A DNA stretch of 64,000 nucleotides from Arthrobacter sp. StoSoilA2 (GCF_019977195.1 NZ_AP024643.1:1488001-1552000), one strand, 5' to 3'; positions 52,370 to 61,319 are shown, numbered from the stretch's first letter. Translations and numbers: made by a program. Notes: a model not told the origin generated them from the sequence alone.

Positions 52370-54005
52370 AGAGCGAGCGGGATTGGACAGTGAAGTCGGT
52401 GTTCCCATCCATGCTGAACACAGAAGATCCTGTGTTGTCCCAGTCCGGGAAGAAGATGTCCGAAATGACTGCCGCACCATCCTGGGCGAAGACCTCCACG
52501 GACGAGGAATCCAGGAGGATACGCAGGTGGACCTTGCTGTCGCTGCCGGAGGAGGGAAGGGCAACCTCGTGATAGGGGCTGAATTTCTCCGAGAAATTGC
52601 TTGTCCCGGCCTTCGAACGGTCGACCTTTACCGTGCGCTTTTCCTTGTTGTAGGAGATACGCAGGCTGGCGCTGCCATCAGCCGATCGACGAAGGAGAAT
52701 ACCTGCTTCCCGCGCGGAGGTAAGGTCCATTTCAAGGTCAATGAGCTGCGTACGGGCGGAGAAATCGGCGCCAAGATCCTGCGCCTCCGGCCCGACGGTG
52801 AGGTTTTTGCTCTTCACCTCACCACCGGAACTGTCAGCCATGGTGTTAAGGGCCTGGGTGGCGATCGCCGAGCGGAGCTCCAAGCGCTTTTCGCCCCGTA
52901 CCAGGGTGAGTTCGCGGGGGATTGCCATGGACCCGCGCCACGGCGTGGTGGGAACGTGTTGGGCGTAATCCCAATTGCCCATCCAGCCAAGGAGCACGGG
53001 CTTGCCGCCAGGTGCTCCGGAGATGGAGTTTGCCGCGTAGTAGTCGGCGCCATGGTCCAGCCACTGGGATTCGGTGAGCGGAGCATCGGCGGGCGCGGCG
53101 TTTTCAGCCGTAAAACGGGTGCCGTCGAATTCGCCGACGAAGTACTGCATGCCTGAGCCGCCCGCGATGCCGCCGGGGTTGATGCTCAGCAGCATGACCC
53201 ACTTCTTCGCAGTGGAGCCTTCTACGTCCATCTGGACAAGTTCCGGCACCTCCCAGAGTCCGCCCTGGGCGCCGACCCCGGAGAAATCACTGAGGAAGTC
53301 CCAGTGGAGAAGATCCGTGGATTTGAACATCTTCACTACCTGCGCATCCGCCACGACTGTGGTCATCACCCAGTATCGGCCGGGCTCGTACCAGGTGATC
53401 TTGGGGTCGCGGAAGTTGTTGTTGGTAGGCGCGAGGTTCAGGACCGGGTTGCCCTTGTACTTCTGCCAGGTGCTTCCGTTGTCCAGGCTGAAGGCCACGG
53501 ACTGTGCCTGGGCACCTTGGGGGAGTGCGCCGTTCTTTCCATATGCACTGGTGTAGAGGGCCACCATGGGTGGGTTCTGCGCGGACCCCAGCCCGGACGC
53601 GTTGTTCTTATCCATCACGATCGAACCGGAGAAGATTTCCTCCTGCGGGCTTGCCTCCATGGCAACAGCCTGCTGTTCCCAGTGCACCAGGTCCGTGCTG
53701 GTGGAGTGGCCCCAGGACATGTTGCCCCACGAGTTTCCCCGAGGGTTGTACTGGTAGAAGGCGTGGTAGGTCCCATTGTGGTAGACGAGGCCGTTGGGAT
53801 CGTTGAGCCAGTTCTTTTCAGCAGTCAGGTGGGCTGCCGGCCGCCATGGATCCGAAGCGGATGGCCGGTGCCCGCCCGGGACGGGGGCCGACGTCGGGCT
53901 TTCAGGTGCTGGAGCAGTGCAGGCAGCGGCGGAAAAGGCGACCACGACGGCGGCACTTGCGGCCAGCAGATGACGGCGGGACAGGCGGGGATTGGGGTAA
54001 GTCAT
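52368..54005 (-). CDS. Secreted GH32 levanase/inulinase-type lipoprotein
   Basis: A 545-residue GH32 enzyme with a twin-arginine signal (LSRRHLLAAS) and a candidate lipobox ending at C29 (SAAAC), followed by a Pro/Ser-rich linker. Catalytic residues are D69 (NWLNDPNGL), D200 (NNNFRDPK) and E252 (LWEVPEL, where the usual WEC has Val for Cys). A C-terminal beta-sandwich follows (LDSSSVEVFAQDGAAVISD). It is exported and presumably cuts the levan made by the levansucrase encoded 93 bp upstream, releasing fructose or oligomers for uptake. Confidence 0.92.
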   Translation of the reverse strand: MTYPNPRLSRRHLLAASAAVVVAFSAAACTAPAPESPTSAPVPGGHRPSASDPWRPAAHLTAEKNWLNDPNGLVYHNGTYHAFYQYNPRGNSWGNMSWGHSTSTDLVHWEQQAVAMEASPQEEIFSGSIVMDKNNASGLGSAQNPPMVALYTSAYGKNGALPQGAQAQSVAFSLDNGSTWQKYKGNPVLNLAPTNNNFRDPKITWYEPGRYWVMTTVVADAQVVKMFKSTDLLHWDFLSDFSGVGAQGGLWEVPELVQMDVEGSTAKKWVMLLSINPGGIAGGSGMQYFVGEFDGTRFTAENAAPADAPLTESQWLDHGADYYAANSISGAPGGKPVLLGWMGNWDYAQHVPTTPWRGSMAIPRELTLVRGEKRLELRSAIATQALNTMADSSGGEVKSKNLTVGPEAQDLGADFSARTQLIDLEMDLTSAREAGILLRRSADGSASLRISYNKEKRTVKVDRSKAGTSNFSEKFSPYHEVALPSSGSDSKVHLRILLDSSSVEVFAQDGAAVISDIFFPDWDNTGSSVFSMDGNTDFTVQSRSL

Positions 54006-54060
54006 GGGGAGAGATCCTGGGGTTGGGGAGTGGCAGGGGTGCCGGCCCTTGTGGAGCCCG

Positions 54061-54091
54061 CACCCCCGCCGTGGCCTAAAGGCCGGGGGTG
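54061..54091 (-). terminator. Weak hairpin between levansucrase and GH32 genes
   Basis: Outer arms CACCCCCG and CGGGGGTG (54061-54068 and 54084-54091) with an inner GCC/GGC. No T-run follows on the minus strand. It may reduce read-through from the levansucrase gene or stabilise its mRNA. Confidence 0.35.
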
Positions 54092-54098
54092 TTGCGGC

Positions 54099-55700
54099 CT
54101 ACTTGTAGAGGCCTTCGCCGCCAACGCGGAGGTTGGTGGGCAGGTAGCCGAACGGGCCGAGGCCGTTCTTGCCGAAGGTGCGGTCAACCTGCGTCACGCC
54201 ACCCTGGAAGTTCATCTTCACGGTGGGGGACAGGGAGCCGCCGCGGACGCCGTCCACGTTGTCGATGAACGACTGCACGAGGCCGCCAGGCTGTACGTAG
54301 TGCGAGTAAGCCTGGAACTGACGGCCGTTCTGGCGCGGGTCCGGACCCTCCGGCGCGTTGGCCGGCATGTTCAGGTCCGTGGGGGAGCCCAGGGCCAGGC
54401 CGCTGTTGTTCACCGGCTGGAAGTCGGAGCGAACGCCGTTGCCCACGAAGCCGTAGACGCCGTCCGGGCCGCGCATGCCATCTGCGTAGGTGAACTGATG
54501 GCTGATGGTGAACAGGTAGTACTTGTTCTTGCCGTTTTCGTTCTGGATGTAGATCTGCGGACGCTCAGTCTGGTCGTTGACGCAGTTGGCGGACAGGATC
54601 GGGGGCAGGAAGCTCCACTTGGTGAGGTCCTTGTTGTCTGCAACTGCCAGGCCCACGTTGGCGGTCTGGTACCAGGCGCCGGTGGTGGTGTTGACCTGGT
54701 TCACGGTCTCGGCGTGAGGATCGCCCGGACGGTAGCCGAGGTCTTCCTGCTTGCACTTGTAGTCGCCGCGGTTGCCGCCGGTGTTGCCTTCGAAGACCAT
54801 GAAGGTTTTGCCCGGGTGCGCCGGGTCCGCGAAGGTGTACGGGTCACGGAACGCGAAGCCCGGGTTCTGGGCCTTGTTCTGGTACATCTTTCCGTCCGGC
54901 TCCAGCAGCTTGGTGTGCTCGAAGCCGTCGAAGGTCACGCCGTCCTGGTTGGCGTGGATGTTGCCCAGGGCCTTGGCGATGACAGCATCCGGAGCGATGC
55001 CGCCGCCACCGGCGTTGCGCTCAGCGACGTCGTAGAACGTGGTTGCAGTGTAGAAGACGTTGATCTTGTTGCCCTGCATGAGGCGCGTCGAGCCGGACCA
55101 CTCGGTGTTGCCGATGGACGTGTTGTCCAGGAACAGGTGTCCGCCGTAGTTCCACTTGTCCTTGGCCGGATCGGCGTTGGTCTTGCGGAAGAAGTACCCG
55201 ATACGGGCGTTCCAGTGGCGCTGGTCGAAGCCGTAGCCGGCGTGCCGGTCAGCTACCAGGGAGAAGATGACGTCCCAGCCCTTGTAGCTGATCTGGTTCG
55301 CGTTCTCGTCTGTCAGGGACCAGGTGTCCCACACCCAGACGTCGTCGTTCATGGCGGGGAAGTCCTTGGGGATTTCCGGCATGGTGACGTCCGGGCTCAT
55401 GGAGTTCTGGCCCGGAGCAACGTTGGTGTTGCTCTGTGCCATGATCTGCTTGGCGTCTGCCCGGGTCCATTTGGACGTGAAGTCGGCGGCGGGGTCGTAC
55501 GCCTCCTGCGTGTGGACGGAGGGCAGTGGGAAGCCGGGCGTGGGTGCCGGCATGGTGTTCGACGGCGGGTCGGCCGGCAGGTTGGCCTGCGCGGCCGGGG
55601 TCACCAGCAGGATGCTGCCGGCAACGCTGGCTGCGGCTGCGAGGGCGGCTGCCTGTCGCAGACGGCGGCGCGGCCGTGTTGGGGTTGAGTGCGTGTTCAT
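54099..55700 (-). CDS. sacB: Levansucrase (GH68)
   Basis: A 533-residue secreted fructosyltransferase making levan from sucrose. The basic, Ala-rich signal peptide (PRRRLRQAAALAAAAS...) is probably cut after AQA near residue 39. The GH68 triad is present: nucleophile D125 (VWVWDTW), stabiliser D286 (AFRDPY) and acid/base E379 (DQTERPQ); EGNTGG is also conserved. The ATG at 55700 follows GAGAAGAG. It forms a locus with the secreted GH32. A cre/LacI-like operator is about 240 bp upstream. Confidence 0.95.
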   Translation of the reverse strand: MNTHSTPTRPRRRLRQAAALAAAASVAGSILLVTPAAQANLPADPPSNTMPAPTPGFPLPSVHTQEAYDPAADFTSKWTRADAKQIMAQSNTNVAPGQNSMSPDVTMPEIPKDFPAMNDDVWVWDTWSLTDENANQISYKGWDVIFSLVADRHAGYGFDQRHWNARIGYFFRKTNADPAKDKWNYGGHLFLDNTSIGNTEWSGSTRLMQGNKINVFYTATTFYDVAERNAGGGGIAPDAVIAKALGNIHANQDGVTFDGFEHTKLLEPDGKMYQNKAQNPGFAFRDPYTFADPAHPGKTFMVFEGNTGGNRGDYKCKQEDLGYRPGDPHAETVNQVNTTTGAWYQTANVGLAVADNKDLTKWSFLPPILSANCVNDQTERPQIYIQNENGKNKYYLFTISHQFTYADGMRGPDGVYGFVGNGVRSDFQPVNNSGLALGSPTDLNMPANAPEGPDPRQNGRQFQAYSHYVQPGGLVQSFIDNVDGVRGGSLSPTVKMNFQGGVTQVDRTFGKNGLGPFGYLPTNLRVGGEGLYK

Positions 55701-56202
55701 GCTTGCTCTTCTCGCGGAGTGTTGGACTTCGTGGAGTGCTATCAACTCCGGCGTCCGTCGATCCGCTGAAGGCGTCTTCGAGGGACGCCATCGTTTCGAG
55801 GTGCGGCGATCCCTTATGGGGTTCTCGCCGCGGTGGTTCCAGTACGTCGACTTACCGGAACGACTCCCACGCTAAACACGTGTGAGGGGTCAAATCAAAC
55901 AACATTTCACGGCCTTAAATCACTTGTCAGACATATGTGTGCAAGCGTTTACATTCTCCAATGCGCGCGCGTGCCACAACCCGGCGCCTCGATCAAATAT
56001 GTCGAAATAAAACTGACTTATTCTGAGAATTAACTGTGCGTTTACGCGGGGTCCGTTTGACTTGACGCCCCGCATTTCCTGGCTTATGCGGCAGTCCCCA
56101 GCGGGAAAATCCTTCTAAAAGTCCAATCGGTGGACGTAAAATGTGGTAGCGATTCCGGCCACCCCTGCGAGCCGGACCCCGCCTGGTGTGAGCTGGTGCA
56201 GC
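55701..56202. promoter_or_regulatory. 502-bp intergenic region upstream of levansucrase and the sigma-like pair
   Basis: No gene is visible. It holds a LacI/CcpA-type operator TGTAAACGCTTGCA (minus strand, 55953-55940) about 240 bp from the levansucrase start. A CTGACA (minus strand, 55930-55925) could be its -35. AT-rich DNA follows at 55990-56035. On the plus strand TTGACG (56062-56067) and TATGCG (56085-56090) with 17-bp spacing are a candidate promoter for the sigma-like gene. The long levansucrase leader (about 200 nt) might hold RNA structure, but I see no known riboswitch. Confidence 0.5.
55940..55953 (-). promoter_or_regulatory. LacI/cre-like operator upstream of levansucrase
   Basis: TGTAAACGCTTGCA on the minus strand fits the LacI-GalR/cre pattern TGNAANCGNTNNCA. 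Sugar control of levansucrase by a LacI-type protein is likely. The lacI at 43775 has operators with a different core (AAAACGTTTT), so another regulator may bind here. Confidence 0.6.
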
Positions 56203-56874
56203 ATGTGTGAGTTACCGAAGCGGCGTTGGCGGTCCTCCCTGACTCCATTGCGGCTGGTCCTCGCGCTCCTTGCGTTGGCAGCGATCGTGGCAGGCTGGCT
56301 GGTTCCGGATCTTTTGTCCGCCGTCCCCATCGGGGCAGGCCTGTTGACCCTGGCCGTTGCCGTCCTCATGCCCGCCATCCGGGAAATCGAACTGGGGGCT
56401 TCCCCCAGCATCAAACTCGCGCCCGCCCTCAAAGACCGCGAAGACGAGCTCCGCAGCGTCTTCGAACGGCAGAGGGGAGACATGGAGTACTGTGCCCACT
56501 TGCTCTGCGACAACCCGGAAACTGCACGCCGCTTGCTGGAGGCGGCGTGGTCCCAGTCCACCAATGCGTGGAAGGGGCCGGTGACACCCCAGTTGCGCGT
56601 CTACACGCTGTGCGTCTTCGTGGAGCTGCTGAAGAAGCACGAACATTGGCTGCAGAGTCGTGCCGGCCAGACGAAGAAGCCTAAGGCCGGCAAGTCTCCC
56701 TTGGCGCGGTTGCCGTACGACGAGAGGGTCGCCGTCGTGCTTCATGTCTTCGCGAACCTGACCGTTGGCGAGATTGCCGGGATGACTGATCGTCCCGCCC
56801 TGGAAGTGGGCAAATCCTTGGCGGCCGCCGAAGAGAAAACCAACCGCCTGGCGTTGGAAGAAGGCCGGCCGTGA
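56203..56874 (+). CDS. Membrane-anchored ECF-sigma-like protein
   Basis: A 223-residue protein. Residues 14-33 and 40-60 are two hydrophobic helices; the rest is cytoplasmic. Residues about 94-125 (YCAHLLCDNPETARRLLEAAWSQSTNAW) look like a degenerate ECF sigma region 2, and 168-217 (ARLPYDERVAVVLHVFANLTVGEIAGM) match sigma region 4 with its helix-turn-helix. A sigma-like fold behind two N-terminal membrane helices is unusual. The start is uncertain (ATG 56203; GTG at 56143 or 56188 possible; no good ribosome binding site). It overlaps the next gene by 4 bp (GTGA). A membrane-held regulator is inferred; it could also be a non-sigma relative. Confidence 0.65.
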   Translation: MCELPKRRWRSSLTPLRLVLALLALAAIVAGWLVPDLLSAVPIGAGLLTLAVAVLMPAIREIELGASPSIKLAPALKDREDELRSVFERQRGDMEYCAHLLCDNPETARRLLEAAWSQSTNAWKGPVTPQLRVYTLCVFVELLKKHEHWLQSRAGQTKKPKAGKSPLARLPYDERVAVVLHVFANLTVGEIAGMTDRPALEVGKSLAAAEEKTNRLALEEGRP

Positions 56875-58166
56875 GGGACGCGCTGCGGGAGCGGTTGTTG
56901 TCCGAGGCCGCGCTTCATGCGCAGACCCACCCGGCCGATCTGGACCGGGCGTTGGGCGAAGGCATGTCCACGATCCGGCGAAGGCTGGTGCGAACCTGGG
57001 TGGTGGTGATCGTGGCCGCGGTGCTCGTGGCGGCCGGGCTGGTGGCTGTCCGCGTGCTCCTTGACAGGCAACCAGCAGTGCTGGAATCCATCGCGGTGAG
57101 CGCTCCGGCGAGCTCCCTCCAACCCGGGGCCATTCTTCAGTTGTCCGCGGAAGCGACCTACAGCGACGGCACGCGGCGCCCGTTACAGGATGGCGTCGAG
57201 TGGGCCTCGGACAACCTCGCGGTGGCCGAAACCACTGCCGATGGCCAGGCGACGGCGGTCGCGCCGGGTGTCGCTGGCCTGACAGCAACGCTCGACGGCG
57301 TCTCCGGACGCTTCGAGCTCAAGGTCACCCCGCCGGGAACGGCCTCGCTCACGGCCCTGCGCATCACTCCGGGTGACGCTGAAACAAATCCTGGAGGCAA
57401 GGTACCGCTCGTCGCCGAGGGAACGTACAGCGATGGGTCACTCGGAAGGCTCAACGTCACAGCTATTTGGGCGTCCCGTGATCCTGGCATTGCGACCGTG
57501 GACGGCGACGGCCTGGTCACCGCCGCAGCGCCGGGCACGGCCATCATCTCCGCGTCGCAGGATGGGTTCGAAGCCACCGCACGCATCACCGTCAACCCGG
57601 CACCGCCGGCCAAGCTCTCCGGCCTGGCGATTGAGCCCGCCGAACTCACGATCAAACAAGGGCAGACGCACCAAATGACCGCAGTAGCCTCGTACACGGA
57701 CGGGTCCACCAAACCCGAGTCCAACGTGACCTGGTCCACCAGCAACCCGAAGATCGCAACAATCTCCGCCTCCGGACTCCTGACCGCGCAGGGCATAGGG
57801 CAAGTGCTCATCGAAGCCAAGCACGTGGACGCGGATGGCAAGGAATGGAAAGCGCAATCGAAGGTGACCGTGGAGCATGCGGTGATTCGCGTCGTCGTGG
57901 GTCCTGCTGGCCCGCACGCACTCGAGCCCGGCGCCACCGTCCAACTGACCGCCACCGTCACGTACAGCGACGGCAAACCCGGGAAGCCGGTCATTGCATG
58001 GGCGTCAAGCCGCCCGGTCATCGCCACCGTCAGCAATGGGTTGGTGCGGGGAGGCCCCGTGCAAGGTCAGGTGACCATCACGGCCACGGTGGAAGGCGTG
58101 TCCAGCAACGGGGTAGTGGTCAGCGTTGGTCCAACGATTCCGACCCAGGGGCCGGTAAAGGGCTAG
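56871..58166 (+). CDS. One-TM protein with four Big_2-like extracellular repeats
   Basis: A 431-residue protein. Residues 1-40 are cytoplasmic, charged and Arg-rich (MRDALRERLL...STIRRRLVRT) and look like the short cytoplasmic tail of proteins co-encoded with ECF sigma factors; 41-62 are a membrane helix; about 68-431 are four Ig-like repeats of the bacterial Big_2 type, each with an ATYSDG-type strand and W-S/A-S-x-N/P-x-I/V-A-T (for example TWSTSNPKIATISASGLLTAQG). The GTG start overlaps the sigma-like gene (GTGA). Topology suggests an exterior sensor or adhesin that controls the sigma-like partner. Confidence 0.8.
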   Translation: MRDALRERLLSEAALHAQTHPADLDRALGEGMSTIRRRLVRTWVVVIVAAVLVAAGLVAVRVLLDRQPAVLESIAVSAPASSLQPGAILQLSAEATYSDGTRRPLQDGVEWASDNLAVAETTADGQATAVAPGVAGLTATLDGVSGRFELKVTPPGTASLTALRITPGDAETNPGGKVPLVAEGTYSDGSLGRLNVTAIWASRDPGIATVDGDGLVTAAAPGTAIISASQDGFEATARITVNPAPPAKLSGLAIEPAELTIKQGQTHQMTAVASYTDGSTKPESNVTWSTSNPKIATISASGLLTAQGIGQVLIEAKHVDADGKEWKAQSKVTVEHAVIRVVVGPAGPHALEPGATVQLTATVTYSDGKPGKPVIAWASSRPVIATVSNGLVRGGPVQGQVTITATVEGVSSNGVVVSVGPTIPTQGPVKG

Positions 58167-58173
58167 CGCTGCC

Positions 58174-58992
58174 TTAGAGCTTCGCGATGATCTCCGCCAG
58201 CAGCGTGGAAATACGCTTGCCCGCCGCTTGGCCGGCTTCGAGGACCTCGGCGTGGCTCAGCGGAACCGGGCTGATGCCCGCGGCAAGGTTGGTGACCAGC
58301 GAGATGCCGAAGACCTCCATGCCTGCATGGCGTCCGGCGATGGCTTCCAACGCCGTGGACATCCCCACGAGGTCAGCGCCGATGCGCTTGGCGTACTGGA
58401 CCTCGGCAGGCGTCTCGTAGTGGGGGCCGCTGAACTGGGCGTAGACACCCTCCTGCAGTGAGGGATCCACCTCGCGGGCCAGTTGCCGGACGCGTGAGGA
58501 GTAGAGGTCCGTGAGGTCCACGAACGTGGCGCCCTCGAGCGGGGAGGTGGCGGTCAGGTTGATGTGGTCGCTGATGAGAACAGGCGTGCCCGGGGTCCAT
58601 TCCTCGTTGAGGCCACCGCAGCCATTGGTGAGGACCAGCGTCTTGCAGCCCGCGGCTGCGGCAGTGCGCACGCCATGGACCACGGACCGGACACCCTTGC
58701 CTTCGTAGTAGTGCGTCCTGGCTCCGAGGACCAGAGCGCGCTTGCCTTCCTTGGTCAGGACGGAGCGGATGGTTCCAACATGGCCCACAACGGAAGGTTG
58801 ATGGAAACCGGGAACCTCCGAGGCATTCAAGGTGGCGGTGGTTTCGCCAATGAGATCGGCAGCTTCGGCCCAGCCGGAACCGAGCACCAAGGCTACGTCG
58901 TGGGACTCTACGCCGGTCTCGGCGGCGATGAAGTCCGCCGCGGCCCGCGCAGCTTCGAAGGGGTCTGTGTTCATCAGCTCAGTGTTACTCAC
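58174..58992 (-). CDS. Purine-nucleoside phosphorylase
   Basis: A 272-residue trimeric-type PNP (family 2 purine nucleoside phosphorylase) that splits purine (deoxy)nucleosides with phosphate. Motifs: VALVLGSGWAEAADLI, the phosphate-site RTHYYEGKG, LTNGCGGLNEEWTPG, QFSGPHYETPAE and the purine-site LVTNLAAGI. A GTG at 58992 or an ATG at 58974 may be the start; neither has a strong site. It is convergent with the Big_2 gene (7-bp gap) and divergent from the quinone reductase. Confidence 0.92.
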   Translation of the reverse strand: MSNTELMNTDPFEAARAAADFIAAETGVESHDVALVLGSGWAEAADLIGETTATLNASEVPGFHQPSVVGHVGTIRSVLTKEGKRALVLGARTHYYEGKGVRSVVHGVRTAAAAGCKTLVLTNGCGGLNEEWTPGTPVLISDHINLTATSPLEGATFVDLTDLYSSRVRQLAREVDPSLQEGVYAQFSGPHYETPAEVQYAKRIGADLVGMSTALEAIAGRHAGMEVFGISLVTNLAAGISPVPLSHAEVLEAGQAAGKRISTLLAEIIAKL

Positions 58993-59102
58993 TGGTACAA
59001 GCTACCTTGCGTGTGCGGCAATTTGGTAGGGACCCGTCCGCGCCGGCGGGTGAGGCTTGGCTGACTGGCAGCCTGCCGTGCAATGAGCGAGAATTGAGGA
59101 TT

Positions 59103-60512
59103 GTGACCACCCAAGTTGACTTCAGTTCCCCCCGTATCGCGATTCTGGGAGGTGGTCCCGGAGGATATGAAGCCGCCATGGTGGCCGCGTCCCTTGGCGC
59201 AAAAGTCACCATCATCGAGCGGGCAGGCCTTGGCGGCTCCGCCGTGCTGACCGACGTCGTGCCTTCCAAAACCCTTATTGCCACCGCCGACCTCATGACC
59301 CGCGTCGGTGAGGCGGACGAGTTGGGCGTCAAATTCGACGGTGACGGTGGCGGCTCCAAGCCCCGCGCCGACCTGAAGCACATCAACGATCGCGTCCTGG
59401 ATCTGGCCCGTGGACAGTCCCACGACATCCGCACGGGGCTGGAGCGCCTCGGCGTTGAGATTGTGATCGGTTCCGGCAAGTTGCTGGACAACAACACCAT
59501 TGAGGTGCTGACCCTTGAAGGCGTCCGCACCATCGACGCCGATGCCATCCTGCTGGCGGTGGGGGCGCACCCGCGCGAACTCCCTACCGCCAAGCCCGAC
59601 GGCGAACGCATCCTCAACTGGGCCCAGATCTACAACCTCGACGAATTGCCCGAGGAACTGATCGTGGTGGGCTCCGGTGTAACCGGTGCTGAGTTCGCAT
59701 CTGCCTACAACGGCCTCGGCTCCAAGGTCACGCTGATTTCCAGCCGCGACCAGGTCCTCCCCGGTGAGGACACGGACGCTGCCAAACTGCTGGAAGGCGT
59801 GTTCGAGCGCAGGGGCGTACGCGTGTTGTCCCGGTCGCGCGCCAACGCAGTTGAGCGGACGGACGACGGCGTGAAGGTCACCCTTGGTGATGGATCGGTG
59901 GTTACGGGCTCGCACTGCCTGGTGTGCGTTGGTTCCATCCCCAACACAGCGGGAATCGGGCTTGAGGAAGCCGGGGTGACCTTGACGGAGTCCGGGCACA
60001 TCAAGGTGGATGGTGTTTCGCGCACCACTGCCCCCAACATCTACGCTGCCGGCGACTGCACCGGCGTGTTCGCGTTGGCGTCCGTCGCTGCCATGCAGGG
60101 CCGCATCGCGGTTGCCCACTTCATGGGTGATGGCGTGAAGCCGCTCAAGCTCAACCAGGTGGCGTCCAACATCTTCACCTCCCCGGAAATCGCTTCGGTG
60201 GGCGTTTCCGAGGCCGACCTCGCCTCCGGCAAGTACCAGGGCGACGTCGTGATGCTCTCGCTGCTCAGCAACGCCCGCGCCAAGATGCGCAACACCAAGG
60301 ATGGCTTCGTCAAGATCATCGCCCGCAAGGGTTCCGGCACCGTGATCGGTGGCGTGGTGGTTGGCCCCAACGCTTCCGAGCTCATCTTCCCGATCTCCGT
60401 GGCCGTCACGCAGAAACTGCACGTGGACGACGTCGCCAGCGCTTTCACGGTGTACCCGTCACTGACAGGGTCCATCTCGGAGGCAGCGCGGCGCTTGCAC
60501 GTGCACATGTAG
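59103..60512 (+). CDS. lpdA: NAD(P)H-quinone dehydrogenase (LpdA-type flavoprotein)
   Basis: A 469-residue flavoprotein of the pyridine nucleotide-disulfide reductase fold: IAILGGGPGGYEAAMVAA for FAD, VVGSGVTGAEFASAYNGLG for NAD(P), NIYAAGDCTGV, and a C-terminal dimer domain. In place of the redox-active CxxxxC it has GGSAVLTDVVPSK, so it cannot reduce disulfides; mycobacterial LpdA (Rv3303c) with the same loss is a quinone reductase. The GTG at 59103 follows TGAGGA but with only 2-bp spacing, so the start is less certain. Confidence 0.88.
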   Translation: MTTQVDFSSPRIAILGGGPGGYEAAMVAASLGAKVTIIERAGLGGSAVLTDVVPSKTLIATADLMTRVGEADELGVKFDGDGGGSKPRADLKHINDRVLDLARGQSHDIRTGLERLGVEIVIGSGKLLDNNTIEVLTLEGVRTIDADAILLAVGAHPRELPTAKPDGERILNWAQIYNLDELPEELIVVGSGVTGAEFASAYNGLGSKVTLISSRDQVLPGEDTDAAKLLEGVFERRGVRVLSRSRANAVERTDDGVKVTLGDGSVVTGSHCLVCVGSIPNTAGIGLEEAGVTLTESGHIKVDGVSRTTAPNIYAAGDCTGVFALASVAAMQGRIAVAHFMGDGVKPLKLNQVASNIFTSPEIASVGVSEADLASGKYQGDVVMLSLLSNARAKMRNTKDGFVKIIARKGSGTVIGGVVVGPNASELIFPISVAVTQKLHVDDVASAFTVYPSLTGSISEAARRLHVHM

Positions 60513-60540
60513 CTGCAGGCCCCTTGGGCGTTCTGTGTTC

Positions 60541-61290
60541 TTAGGTGCGCAGGGCGGCGACGGCTTTCGCCAAGGACATGCGCAGCGCTGGGCCGTGCCC
60601 CGGCAGGATCACATTGGCTTGGATCTTGCTCAGTGAGCGTGCCGCTGCGAGGGCGGTCTCCGGATCCGAGTGGTACATCCGGTGCAGCATCTGTGGGCCG
60701 GACTTCGAACTGATCGGGTGGCCACTGGCAAATGTGTCACCTACGGCGATGGCCTGCGCCCCGGGGATCAGTAGGGCAACGTTGCCTGGGGTGTGACCGG
60801 GCAAGAGGATCGCTTCCGGTTGGCCAGGCAGGCTCCGGAGCCTGTCCTCATCCCATGCCTCGGCACGCGTTGCGGGCTCGGCTTGGAGGGCTTTCGCTTG
60901 GATGACATGGAGCAGCCAGCGGAAAACACGTGGCCGCCACGCCCGTGCCAGCACCTGGCCGATGGTGACCTGATGCTTTTCCTTGCCCTGCACGTGGGCC
61001 AATTCCTCGGGGGAACACAGGATGGGCGTGCCGAACGTCCTGGAGAAGTACGCAGCCGAGCCCGTGTGGTCCACGTGGCCGTGGGTGATGAGCATGGCTT
61101 TGGCATCAGCCGGCTCAAGCCCGAGCCCGGTGATCGATTCGAGGACCAGGTCCCTATCGGCAGGGTATCCGCTGTCGATCAGTAGGAACGCGGACCTGTC
61201 CGCGGAGGCCGGGGCATCCCGGAGAATGACCCAGTTGGACGCAGGTCCTTCAACAAAGTGGACGCCGGGCGCGGGTTCGGAGATCTTCAC
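60541..61290 (-). CDS. MBL-fold metallo-hydrolase
   Basis: A 249-residue metallo-beta-lactamase-fold hydrolase with metal ligands H70-x-H72-x-D74-H75 (ITHGHVDHTG), ILLPGHTPGN, AVGDTF and VILPGHGPAL. These are in the order seen in glyoxalase II and RNase Z relatives; the substrate is unknown. It ends 28 bp from the quinone reductase stop (convergent). Confidence 0.85.
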   Translation of the reverse strand: MKISEPAPGVHFVEGPASNWVILRDAPASADRSAFLLIDSGYPADRDLVLESITGLGLEPADAKAMLITHGHVDHTGSAAYFSRTFGTPILCSPEELAHVQGKEKHQVTIGQVLARAWRPRVFRWLLHVIQAKALQAEPATRAEAWDEDRLRSLPGQPEAILLPGHTPGNVALLIPGAQAIAVGDTFASGHPISSKSGPQMLHRMYHSDPETALAAARSLSKIQANVILPGHGPALRMSLAKAVAALRT

Positions 61291-61319
61291 CCCGAAAGTC
61301 TAGAAGCCCCGGCAACGAA

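Noticed and set aside
53304..55688. A 794-codon plus-strand frame opposite levansucrase and GH32
   Set aside because: It spans two clear minus-strand genes and their gap; composition is Val/Gly/Arg-rich as in antisense shadows.
56048..56076. GCGGGG/CCCCGC hairpin upstream of the sigma-like gene
   Set aside because: Short stem with a bulge, no T-run, and it overlaps a plausible promoter; too weak to call.
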